Assembly (NCBI GenBank): GCA_947302185.1
Contig: CAMYVI010000113.1
Location: 1-7,874, forward strand
Origin: an uncultured Lachnospiraceae bacterium
GTDB taxonomy: Bacteria; Bacillota_A; Clostridia; Lachnospirales; Lachnospiraceae
DNA length: 7,874 bases
Reading direction: 5' to 3'
Positions 1 through 6,653 of this stretch are shown here, one piece after another (within the stretch, counting starts at the first letter, position 1; the number at the start of each line of letters is the position of its first letter). Position numbers and translations under genes: made by a program. Under the pieces are notes generated by a model. The model saw nothing but the letters and a program-made list of their open reading frames with translations. It had not been told where the DNA came from and did no database searches.

Positions 1-6
1 TGCCAT
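1..6 (-). CDS. Start of a gene running off the left edge (2 codons)
   Basis: An ATG on the minus strand at 6-4, followed by GCA, is preceded by a perfect AGGAGG ribosome binding site (minus strand 18-13) with a 6-nt gap (TTCAAG). The site is strong enough to support a real start codon, but only Met-Ala lies inside the window, so nothing can be said about the product. It is in the same orientation as all other genes here. The large inverted repeat at 128-341 separates it from the gene upstream, so it is probably transcribed from its own promoter. Confidence 0.6.
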
Positions 7-43
7 CTTGAACCTCCTGTGTGACTGGTGGTCATATGCCACA

Positions 44-90
44 TTTATATAGTTATACAATAAGTTACCATAAAACCATGTGCTGTTCAA
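44..90 (-). promoter_or_regulatory. Possible promoter of the left-edge gene
   Basis: This AT-rich stretch lies 38-84 bases upstream of the left-edge start codon. On the minus strand it holds a TTGAAC (90-85) and, 17 bases on, a poor -10 TAACTT (67-62). The better -10-like hexamers TATAAC (57-52) and TATAAA (49-44) have no good -35 at the usual distance. A promoter is expected here because the region upstream ends in hairpins, but the exact boxes are uncertain. Confidence 0.35.
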
Positions 91-100
91 GCGCCACTAT

Positions 101-116
101 AAAAATCTTTAAGATT
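101..116 (-). terminator. Weak AT-rich terminator-like hairpin
   Basis: On the minus strand a 5-bp stem AATCT/AGATT with a TAA loop (116-104) is followed by a short T run. It lies downstream of the large hairpin at 128-341 and could finish transcription of the 1207-aa gene. The stem is short and AT-only, so this is a weak call. Confidence 0.25.
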
Positions 117-127
117 ATTCTTCATCT

Positions 128-341
128 GACGTGACAGTTCAGACAGGCTGCAGGGAAGTTTCATAATCCGGCGCAAACATCATCTTCATCGAAAAGCGTA
201 AGTCCTTCTCTGCGAGCTTAGAAAATGCTGTAGCATTTTCTGATCTCTCGGTCGGACTTACAATGCTTTTCTCACGAAGATGGATGCTTTGCTGCCGGAG
301 AAACGAACTGTTAGATGCAGCCTATCTGAACTGTTACCGTC
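128..341. repeat. 214-nt imperfect inverted repeat (giant hairpin)
   Basis: Almost the whole gap after the 1207-aa gene folds back on itself. Outer arms 128-152 and 316-341 match with two substitutions, both able to form G-U pairs in RNA, and one bulged base. Going inward, TCCGGC (167-172) pairs with GCCGGA (294-299), GCAAA (173-177) with TTTGC (288-292), ATCTTC (182-187) with GAAGAT (276-281), GAAAAGC (191-197) with GCTTTTC (265-271), and GTAAGTCC (198-205) with GGACTTAC (254-261). The tip is a perfect 10-bp hairpin, AGAAAATGCT/AGCATTTTCT (220-241). I see no open reading frame of note and no clear target-site duplication. It could be a MITE, a dispersed palindromic repeat or a structured 3' RNA element. 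It starts 6 bases after the stop codon of the large gene. Confidence 0.85.
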
Positions 342-347
342 TTACAG

Positions 348-3300
348 TCAATCGGCGATCTCAAAAGCGTTGCTGTAAAGCATACTGTAATTCATATCTA
401 AAACGAATTCGGTCATAAGGCGGTTCTGATTCAGGTACTCTGCCTGCCCGACTGTAGTCTCATTATAAGATTCAGCTATATAAATGCAATACTTCCACAT
501 CTCTGACTGAACAAACTCATCATGGAGTTTACTGAGATTTTTCGCTCCGACCAAAAGATCCTCCGCAAGATAATCAAATGCATATACGCTCTGCAGCAGT
601 TCTCTGTGGGCATATATGAGCGAACTAAGGTTACTGCACAGATACCGGCAGTGCAGGAGTTCACCAAGGAACATCTCGCGTTCTTTCTTGATGTCTTTGC
701 CGTTGACGGGATTCAGGCTTCCCTGAATGGCAGATGCGCAGACAGCTATCATATCTAGATTATCAACAATTATGTCCTGCTCAGTCTCATCTATGCAGGA
801 ACTGACCTTATCGCCAAGTTCCTTAAGATAATTTGCTATCTCGGATTTCTCCGGCGATCCTTCTACTTCTATCTCTCCCTCAAGAATGCAGCTATAGCGG
901 GCATCCTCATATTTATGAACAAAGCGCAGAAAATGTCCGCAGACCGATTTATAAAAATCAATCCACACCCGATTCCAGTCAATATCACTGCCTCCGCTTT
1001 TCTCACTCTCCAGAGCATATAATACCATGCAGAACCGCTTTGCGTATGTCTCAGCCATAATGTCATCGACTGGTACATTTCTCGTAAAGAAATTCAGATA
1101 GCCGTAGGGGGTCAGTCCAAGAACTTTCACCATATAGAGGTCACTCGTGACCTCGCGGTAAACATCCGTCATATTGTTCACGATCATCAGAGAGGAAGGC
1201 ATTGACGACACGATATGTGATTCAGCGAAATTGATAAATCCCTTCTCCCTCCCATCAAGGTCGGCATATATTCCAACCTGAAGAAATCTCGCAATTTTCC
1301 TGCTGTTCACAAGATTTTGCTGTTCCATGAGGAGCCTTCGAACTGTCACGTCAAGCTCAAATTCAAATTTCGCCGTGTTCATGCACAGTTCCAGGAAGTC
1401 CTTTTCATCGATCAGATCTTCAGGACCCTGATAGAAATTAACGAGGTGGTCATACAGCTGCAGAATCGTTCTATGTGTTTTTGCCGATTCATCATCTGAC
1501 GCCATTTCATCGAGTGGGAGCTCATCCAGATTGTTCAGCAATCCTTCATATGCTGCATAGGCCTCTTCTTTTGACCACTTTGGTCTCGTCCCGCTGAAGA
1601 AAAGCTGATAAAGAGATTTTGCAGCCTCCATTACCCCTTTATTTTTTATGCTGCTGAAAACAGTATAGTCAGAAAACAGCTCTTCGAGATATCTCCTGAG
1701 ATTAGATAAATATTCGACTGAATAGACAAAGTTTCTGTATCTGCTGTCAATTTCCCCCATGAGATTGGCAAAGCCGAGCTCACTGACTTCTTCTTCAGCA
1801 AGACCTATGTACTTTGCATACACATCCGCAAGACATTTCCTAAATTGCTCAGTATAGTAACTATAATTGTTAAGCCGCGGTATAAGCTTGCGCAGATCCC
1901 AGATAATACTCATAGACACCTGATCGAACAATAATTCACTTGTATATCTGAGCATCATCTTATTGCGGGTACTTCTCGGCTCATATCTGAGAGAGTGCGC
2001 TATCTCGTGCATAAGGATACCGATGGATGCCGAAAAGTCCGTAAGGTCGCTGAATGAAGGGCACAGGACTACAAGAAGCCGGTTTTTGAGGGACTCGTCC
2101 TTTCTCCAATTAAATAATGTCTTCGTTGTCAGTGAAGTTTCCATCGGCTGAGGAACCATCAATGTATAAAAACCTGACTGTGTGCCGTTGATTGTCCGGT
2201 TCAGTTCCGTCTTTCCGTACCAATTTAAAAAGCTGTGTACAAAATAGCTGTAGCTAAGAAGCACTTTTTCTACGCTTACATGTGTCTCAAGGTTAAAGTG
2301 CGGTGTCTGAAGAGACTGCAGTGAACTGTCAAGTATGAACTTTCCAAAAGAATTAATATATTCCAGCGCTGCCTTCAGCTCGCTGTCGAGCGCTGCGATT
2401 ATTTCGTCATACTCGTCAGTTGTACATTCCGCGAGACTCTTCCTGCCCGAATCATCACTGTACATCCATTGCCCGCAAGCATCGGATTTTACATCAGGAA
2501 CACCGATCAGTGACAGGTAATAATTTACACAGTCAAGCGCTATCTCGATCTGCCTGATTATGATGCTGCAATAAATTCTGGAATCAGATGTTCCGTTGAT
2601 CGAATTGCATATGCTGTTAATTCTCTCTAAAAGGTGCATATTGTACATAATGCTTCGCCTGGACGTATCTATACGAAGCACACGCAAGTACGCTTTGTGT
2701 ATTCTTTCCGAGAGTGATGATAGTTTTGCAGCGATAATTTCATTTGCAAATAAAAATCCGTCCTCCGGCTCTATAAGCCGAATGTCGTCATTATAATTCT
2801 CCGCTTCTATCGCTTTTGTGCTCGCCCTAAACAGGAACCTCTCATTGACATACGAAATATACTTGTCCTTCATGAGAGATATTATGTAATCACATATCTT
2901 TTTCTCATCCGGATCCGTCTTTACTGCCACATCTTCGGATGAAGATTCCGGCTTCGGGCTGCCGATTTTATACCTGACAAGCTTGGGATGAATGTAGAGA
3001 AATGCCTGTTCACTCAGCGTTACCGTGAAGTCATATCGTCCGTTGAGTCTGAGATAAGATGAACTTTTCAGGTTTTGCCCAGGCTTATATTTCTCTTCTA
3101 TATCTTTCTCATGGCTCCAATACTTATTGGAGAGCACACAGCGGAGAACAAATCTCCTCTTTTCAGAATCGACACTTATATCCGGTGCATCTTCGGAATC
3201 AGAGGACACCGGAATAATGTGCGTATTCAGACTCATGAGTGTGTATGTCTTGTAAAAGACAAAGTTCGTACAAAGCTCCTTTTCCACGCTGCTTTCGTGA

Positions 3301-3971
3301 ATACTTCTGTGCTCGGCAGGCCTTTCCAGCTCATATTTGCGCCTGCGAAGCATGGAGGCAACTTCAAAGGGAACTTCCGGATTATTGCATCTGATGGCAA
3401 CAACAAAGTCCCCTACCGACATTGACTGATAGACGCGATAGCAGAAATCTCCCTGATCCTCCTCTTTGAACCGCTTACTCACGAAATCAGACATCAAAAT
3501 GTGCAGATCCTTAAAAAACGCATTGTAGATGCTAAGGTATCCGAAATCATCCATTATTGTCTCTTTCAGATGCTCCCGGTTGAGCCGCATCAGAATCTCC
3601 GGAGTGATGTAGACCTGTATCATTCCAAAATAACGATACTCACCGGAATTTTTATCGAATGGGTCCTTAAAGCAGCTGTTATGACAGCAGTACTCTGCTG
3701 CCAATTCTTCAGTGATCTCCGGGCAGTAAAGAGGAATGCTCTGCATAGCAACATCGTGTTCTGTCAGATCCTCGTAGATGCTCAGCCCCATAAACTTGCT
3801 GAATTTTTCTGTGTCAGAGTGAAATTCATCCACTTCCAGCGCATCAAAATAATCCATAGCCAGCATAATTTCTGAGCCGCCCATATTCTCATCCGCATCG
3901 GAATCATGCACAGCTTTTCTGTAAAGCTTGATCAAATTATATCTGGCTGGGAAAACTGACACGTCTTTCAT
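348..3971 (-). CDS. Very large unrecognised protein with zincin-like HEIAH motif
   Basis: I do not recognise the family. I place the start at the ATG at 3971 (1207 aa), which has an AGGGGG ribosome binding site 5-6 bases upstream; an in-frame ATG 18 bases earlier (3989) has none. No signal peptide or membrane segment is visible, so it is probably cytosolic. Residues 1-335 read as alternating strands and helices, with short hydrophobic strands such as FGMIQVYI (115-122), GDFVVAIR (187-194) and GRYDFTVTL (311-319), and a Cys/His cluster at 95-100. A helical region precedes HEIAH at 655-659, the HExxH signature of zinc metallopeptidases. EELFSD at 763-768 resembles the downstream Glu-containing motif that supplies the third zinc ligand in gluzincins. 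Residues from about 780 on look mostly helical and acidic. The gene looks AT-richer than its neighbours and has its own TATAAT box. Protease activity is an inference; the fold and role are unknown. Confidence 0.9.
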   Translation of the reverse strand: MKDVSVFPARYNLIKLYRKAVHDSDADENMGGSEIMLAMDYFDALEVDEFHSDTEKFSKFMGLSIYEDLTEHDVAMQSIPLYCPEITEELAAEYCCHNSCFKDPFDKNSGEYRYFGMIQVYITPEILMRLNREHLKETIMDDFGYLSIYNAFFKDLHILMSDFVSKRFKEEDQGDFCYRVYQSMSVGDFVVAIRCNNPEVPFEVASMLRRRKYELERPAEHRSIHESSVEKELCTNFVFYKTYTLMSLNTHIIPVSSDSEDAPDISVDSEKRRFVLRCVLSNKYWSHEKDIEEKYKPGQNLKSSSYLRLNGRYDFTVTLSEQAFLYIHPKLVRYKIGSPKPESSSEDVAVKTDPDEKKICDYIISLMKDKYISYVNERFLFRASTKAIEAENYNDDIRLIEPEDGFLFANEIIAAKLSSLSERIHKAYLRVLRIDTSRRSIMYNMHLLERINSICNSINGTSDSRIYCSIIIRQIEIALDCVNYYLSLIGVPDVKSDACGQWMYSDDSGRKSLAECTTDEYDEIIAALDSELKAALEYINSFGKFILDSSLQSLQTPHFNLETHVSVEKVLLSYSYFVHSFLNWYGKTELNRTINGTQSGFYTLMVPQPMETSLTTKTLFNWRKDESLKNRLLVVLCPSFSDLTDFSASIGILMHEIAHSLRYEPRSTRNKMMLRYTSELLFDQVSMSIIWDLRKLIPRLNNYSYYTEQFRKCLADVYAKYIGLAEEEVSELGFANLMGEIDSRYRNFVYSVEYLSNLRRYLEELFSDYTVFSSIKNKGVMEAAKSLYQLFFSGTRPKWSKEEAYAAYEGLLNNLDELPLDEMASDDESAKTHRTILQLYDHLVNFYQGPEDLIDEKDFLELCMNTAKFEFELDVTVRRLLMEQQNLVNSRKIARFLQVGIYADLDGREKGFINFAESHIVSSMPSSLMIVNNMTDVYREVTSDLYMVKVLGLTPYGYLNFFTRNVPVDDIMAETYAKRFCMVLYALESEKSGGSDIDWNRVWIDFYKSVCGHFLRFVHKYEDARYSCILEGEIEVEGSPEKSEIANYLKELGDKVSSCIDETEQDIIVDNLDMIAVCASAIQGSLNPVNGKDIKKEREMFLGELLHCRYLCSNLSSLIYAHRELLQSVYAFDYLAEDLLVGAKNLSKLHDEFVQSEMWKYCIYIAESYNETTVGQAEYLNQNRLMTEFVLDMNYSMLYSNAFEIAD

Positions 3972-4032
3972 GAGGACCCCCTGTTTCATCGCTTATCGGG
4001 TACAATCGCCCGCACAGCTTTATCACTCTGTT

Positions 4033-4038
4033 ATTATA
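4033..4038 (-). promoter_or_regulatory. -10 box (TATAAT) of the 1207-aa gene
   Basis: A perfect TATAAT on the minus strand lies 62 bases upstream of the chosen start codon at 3971. At 16-18 bases spacing the upstream hexamers (such as ATTAAT) are poor -35 matches, so the promoter may be weak or activator-dependent. It sits directly downstream of the carboxypeptidase terminator, which suggests that the large gene is transcribed on its own. Confidence 0.5.
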
Positions 4039-4068
4039 CTACAGATAGACCCGGAATTAATATAATAA

Positions 4069-4131
4069 AACTCCCCACGCACATGTAAAAGGTCAGTCTC
4101 TGACCGTTCCTGTCTCTGTGAGTGGGGAGTT
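4069..4131 (-). terminator. Nested stem-loop terminator after the carboxypeptidase gene
   Basis: A 10-bp perfect outer stem, AACTCCCCAC (4069-4078) with GTGGGGAGTT (4122-4131), encloses a second hairpin GGTCAG-TCT-CTGACC (4091-4105). A short CACA/TGTG pairing may extend the outer stem inward. On the minus strand the outer stem is followed by a T-rich run (TTTTATTATATT), as expected of an intrinsic terminator 14 bases after the stop codon at 4146. The loop is much longer and more structured than a usual terminator, so it may also be a dispersed repeat used as a terminator. Confidence 0.75.
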
Positions 4132-4145
4132 ATCGCAGGTAATTA

Positions 4146-5654
4146 TCAAAGCTCATACAGCTTCGAATACTTATCCTCCAGATAATCAAGGAAATCGTCC
4201 GGCGTGAGTTCACGGCCGGTGATATCGCGGATCCAATCAGCCGGAGCCAGAATGTCAGCCTTCTTCCAGACATGCTCCTTCATCCATCCGTTGATCTTCT
4301 CAAAGTCGCCGGCAGCTACTGCGGCATTCAGGTCAAATTCCTCCCGCATGCGGTTACTGTACATCGCGTTATACATGTTGCCGAGCGCATATGTCGGGAA
4401 ATAGCCGAAGCCCGAGGTCCAGTGGACATCCTGGAGTACGCCGGCGGCATCATTTGCAGGACGGATCCCGAGATACTCCTCATACTTGTCATTCCAGATC
4501 TTCGGCAGATCGTCGATACTCACCTCGCCCGCGACGATTGCTTTCTCGATCTCATAGCGGATCATTATATGGAAGATATAAGTGAATTCATCTGCTTCCG
4601 TGCGAATGCAGGACGGCGATACACAGTTCACAGCCTCATAGAACTCCCGCTCGGAAACATCCGCCAGTACTTCACCGAAGATCTCTTTTATTCTCGGGAA
4701 GACCAGGTGAATGAAGGCTTCAGATCTTCCGATAATATTCTCGTAGAAGCGGGACGTGGACTCGTGCTGGCCCATGGTCTTGCCGCCGGTAATATTGTGA
4801 TTCCAGTGTTCGCGGGGCTGATTCTGATCGAACAGCGCATGTCCGCCCTCATGGATCGTGCTGTACATGCTGGAGAGGAAGTTGTTCGGGAAGAAATGCG
4901 TTGTCACACGCTCATCGTCCGGTCCCATACTGTCCGTAAAAGGATGCTCCGTCGTCGAGAATCCGCCGCGCTCAAAATCAAAGCCGATCACACCAAGCAG
5001 GTATTTGACCGCTCTCTCCTGGGTCCTGTCATCGACAGTGCGCTTTAAGAAATCTGTGCGAATGACCTTCTTGCTTGCCTTGATCTTCTTAAGGAGAGGG
5101 ACAAGGCGCTCGCGGCATTTGCCGAATACCTCATCCAGCTTCTCTGATGTCATTCCGCGCTCGTAGGTATCCAGCAGATTGTCATAGACGACCAGGCTCT
5201 TCTCATCCATGAGCTCGACACGCTTGAACTCTACATCTCGAACTGCGGAGAGGGAAGGCGCAAACTGCGAGAAATCAGAGGCCTGTTTAGCCTTCAGCCA
5301 GTCGGCATATGCCTTGTTGTAGATTTTCGAGAACTCGCGGTCCTGCTCCGGGGTGATATTGCGGATCTTCATGTCTTCGCGGTGCAGCTGCTCAGCCAGC
5401 GCCCGGTCATACACATCAAGCTCATCGCGGTGATCGTAAAGCCAGCCGGCTGCCAAAAGGAACTCAGGCTCGCGGTGGATCTTGAAAATCTTGTTGGACA
5501 GATAAGCCTGCGTCTCGCCTGCCAGCTCCATGCCTTTAGGCGGGCACACTGTCTCCATGTCGAACTGGACGACATGGGCAGCATGGCTAAGGAGCTTCTC
5601 CTCCTCAAAGAATTCGTTCAGTTTTTCGAGCATTTGTTTTGTTAAATCAGTCAT
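4146..5654 (-). CDS. M32-family zinc carboxypeptidase
   Basis: This is a metallocarboxypeptidase of family M32 (thermostable carboxypeptidase 1 / Taq type), a cytosolic enzyme that removes single residues from peptide C-termini. The start at 5654 follows an AAAGGAG ribosome binding site and gives 502 aa, the normal family length; the open frame continues to a GTG at 5717, but that extension crosses a palindrome and lacks homology. All M32 signatures are present: HPF (237-239), DERVT (247-251; DxRxT), HEGGH (268-272; zinc ligands and catalytic Glu), HES with the third ligand E298, IRTEAD (350-355) and GVLQDVHW (405-412; GxxQDxHW). The protein therefore looks intact and active. It lies 75 bases downstream of the alpha/beta hydrolase on the same strand and probably shares its transcript. 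The job is likely peptide recycling or use of peptides as nutrients. A nested terminator follows. Confidence 0.96.
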   Translation of the reverse strand: MTDLTKQMLEKLNEFFEEEKLLSHAAHVVQFDMETVCPPKGMELAGETQAYLSNKIFKIHREPEFLLAAGWLYDHRDELDVYDRALAEQLHREDMKIRNITPEQDREFSKIYNKAYADWLKAKQASDFSQFAPSLSAVRDVEFKRVELMDEKSLVVYDNLLDTYERGMTSEKLDEVFGKCRERLVPLLKKIKASKKVIRTDFLKRTVDDRTQERAVKYLLGVIGFDFERGGFSTTEHPFTDSMGPDDERVTTHFFPNNFLSSMYSTIHEGGHALFDQNQPREHWNHNITGGKTMGQHESTSRFYENIIGRSEAFIHLVFPRIKEIFGEVLADVSEREFYEAVNCVSPSCIRTEADEFTYIFHIMIRYEIEKAIVAGEVSIDDLPKIWNDKYEEYLGIRPANDAAGVLQDVHWTSGFGYFPTYALGNMYNAMYSNRMREEFDLNAAVAAGDFEKINGWMKEHVWKKADILAPADWIRDITGRELTPDDFLDYLEDKYSKLYEL

Positions 5655-5672
5655 ACTTTCTCCTTTATATGT

Positions 5673-5696
5673 AGTGCGGTCGACCGCACTTTTTTT
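5673..5696 (+). terminator. 18-nt perfect palindrome with T tract reading on the plus strand
   Basis: AGTGCGGTCGACCGCACT (5673-5690) is a perfect palindrome, and the plus strand continues in a run of seven T (5690-5696). By form it is an intrinsic terminator for plus-strand transcription, yet no plus-strand gene precedes it: only the antisense of the carboxypeptidase does. On the minus strand the A run comes first and no T run follows, so it should not stop the hydrolase-carboxypeptidase transcript efficiently. It lies between the hydrolase stop and the carboxypeptidase ribosome binding site. An operator or an mRNA-processing hairpin are alternatives. Confidence 0.5.
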
Positions 5697-5729
5697 CTCA
5701 GACAGGGGGGAGGTCACTGCTCCTGCAGG

Positions 5730-6422
5730 CTAATTCCACTCTTTATCCAGGAACTTGATCAGCATATCGCCCATGATCTCGCTGTTCACTATATAGCTTC
5801 CGTGATCCGCGTCTTTCACGAACACCAGCGTCGAGTCGGGCAGGCTCTCCGCGAGAAGCCAGGTCTCCTCCGGGAGGATCAGATCATCATCGCCCGCCGT
5901 GACCAGCACCGGAATGGTTATGGATTTCAGAGACTTCGGATCAATGTGGGGCTCCGTCAGCATCAGAGTGACCAGAGGGTCCGGCTTCTTTCGATTGAGT
6001 TCCGTGTACTCCTCAATGAAGGACGGTATAATTCCTTCAGGTTTCAGGTTCGTGCCGCTTACTGCCATAATCCCGAGCGTGCCGGGGTGGCTCAGCTCTA
6101 AAAGAAGAGCTATGATGCCGCCGTCACTGTGGCCGTACAGAGCAGGTCTTTCGAGCCCCATGGCTTTAATGAACTGATAGATGTCTTCCGCCATGTCGGC
6201 GTAGTGATACTCGGTAAGGGGCACATTTGCACCGTGACCGCGTGAATCCGGAGCATAGACATGGTAACCCGCCGCTGCCAGCTGTCCTATCACCGTGCCG
6301 AAAAGGTTATGATCCTCAGCGTTTCCGTGTATCAGAATAACGGGGCGACCTGCGCCGCATTCCGCGTAGTGAAGAGTTACGCCGTTTACGTCTACTGTTT
6401 TATCTGCTTTATACTTTTTCAT
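5730..6422 (-). CDS. Small alpha/beta-fold hydrolase
   Basis: This 230-aa protein has the layout of the alpha/beta hydrolase (Abhydrolase_1-like) superfamily. After a short N-terminal strand region come the oxyanion-hole HGNAEDH (32-38), the conserved DSRGHG (59-64), the nucleophile elbow GHSDGG with Ser99, an acid in AGDDD (Asp180 likely) and the catalytic His207 in DADHG. The cap between strands 6 and 7 is short, which makes the protein smaller than typical esterases. No signal peptide is seen, so it is cytosolic. Substrate cannot be told from sequence; esterase, lactonase or peptidase activity are all possible. The start follows AAAGGCGGG, a near-consensus ribosome binding site 6 bases away. 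A TATAAT box about 160 bases upstream probably drives this gene and the carboxypeptidase behind it. Confidence 0.93.
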   Translation of the reverse strand: MKKYKADKTVDVNGVTLHYAECGAGRPVILIHGNAEDHNLFGTVIGQLAAAGYHVYAPDSRGHGANVPLTEYHYADMAEDIYQFIKAMGLERPALYGHSDGGIIALLLELSHPGTLGIMAVSGTNLKPEGIIPSFIEEYTELNRKKPDPLVTLMLTEPHIDPKSLKSITIPVLVTAGDDDLILPEETWLLAESLPDSTLVFVKDADHGSYIVNSEIMGDMLIKFLDKEWN

Positions 6423-6509
6423 AATTAGCCCGCCTTTTTCCTTCGAATCTCTGAAAATAAGACTTTCATCTCAATGTTTTTATGGTATTAAGTCCGATGT
6501 ACACCCTAC

Positions 6510-6534
6510 GCGATCGGTGAGCATGCCATATCGC
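6510..6534 (-). other. Stem-loop in the hydrolase leader
   Basis: GCGAT (6510-6514) pairs with ATCGC (6530-6534), and an inner GG/CC pairing is possible. It lies within the untranslated leader of about 150 nt predicted from the TATAAT box at 6579-6584. I do not recognise any riboswitch class; the leader could simply be partly structured. Confidence 0.3.
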
Positions 6535-6547
6535 AGATTTAGTGACT

Positions 6548-6563
6548 ACAGTAGATATACTGT
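6548..6563. promoter_or_regulatory. Operator-like inverted repeat
   Basis: ACAGTA-GATA-TACTGT is a 6+4+6 inverted repeat. On the minus strand it begins about 16 bases after the TATAAT box and so would cover the first transcribed bases, a usual place for a repressor site. The TAC/GTA cores recall operators of the BlaI/CopY winged-helix group, but no such regulator is in the window and the match is only general. Confidence 0.45.
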
Positions 6564-6578
6564 GCAATATCCACTCAC

Positions 6579-6584
6579 ATTATA
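6579..6584 (-). promoter_or_regulatory. -10 box (TATAAT) upstream of the hydrolase-carboxypeptidase pair
   Basis: A perfect TATAAT on the minus strand, preceded by GATTGTG. The -35 at 16-18 bases is poor (T-rich, CTTTAT-like). If used, transcription would begin near 6572, leaving a leader of about 150 nt before the hydrolase start codon. It is the best promoter candidate in the spacer 6423-6653. Confidence 0.5.
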
Positions 6585-6629
6585 CACAATCTCAGTAAAA
6601 GATAAAGATACTTTCGATCAGGCGGACAC

Positions 6630-6649
6630 TCTGCGGATGGTGCCGCAGA
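6630..6649 (-). terminator. Hairpin just after the lipoprotein gene
   Basis: TCTGCGG (6630-6636) pairs with CCGCAGA (6643-6649) around a 6-nt loop, starting 4 bases after the stop codon of the lipoprotein gene. No T run follows on the minus strand, so it is an incomplete intrinsic terminator; it may instead protect the mRNA 3' end or pause polymerase. Confidence 0.35.
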
Positions 6650-6653
6650 ATCG

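Noticed and set aside
26..45. GTGG/CCAC inverted repeat around CATATG near the left-edge gene
   Set aside because: The arms are only 4 bases and their centre does not coincide with that of the CATATG palindrome, so it is likely chance.
128..341. CRISPR array or tRNA cluster in the gap
   Set aside because: The structure is one inverted repeat, with no direct repeats at regular spacing and no cloverleaf.
3501..3875. 124-codon plus-strand open frame (and a similar one at 3075-3425)
   Set aside because: Both are antisense to the large minus-strand gene, with no domain-like pattern and no good ribosome binding site noted.
3972..3989. Earlier ATG for the large protein
   Set aside because: No ribosome binding site precedes it, whereas the ATG at 3971 has AGGGGG at proper spacing.
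4272..5048. 258-codon open frame on the plus strand
   Set aside because: It lies entirely antisense to the intact M32 carboxypeptidase, which carries all family motifs. The translation has no recognisable motif, and the frame is explained by the codon bias of the real gene.
5655..5717. Longer carboxypeptidase start at the GTG at 5717
   Set aside because: The extra 21 residues would be encoded across the palindrome and T run. The ATG at 5654 has an AAAGGAG ribosome binding site and gives the normal family length.
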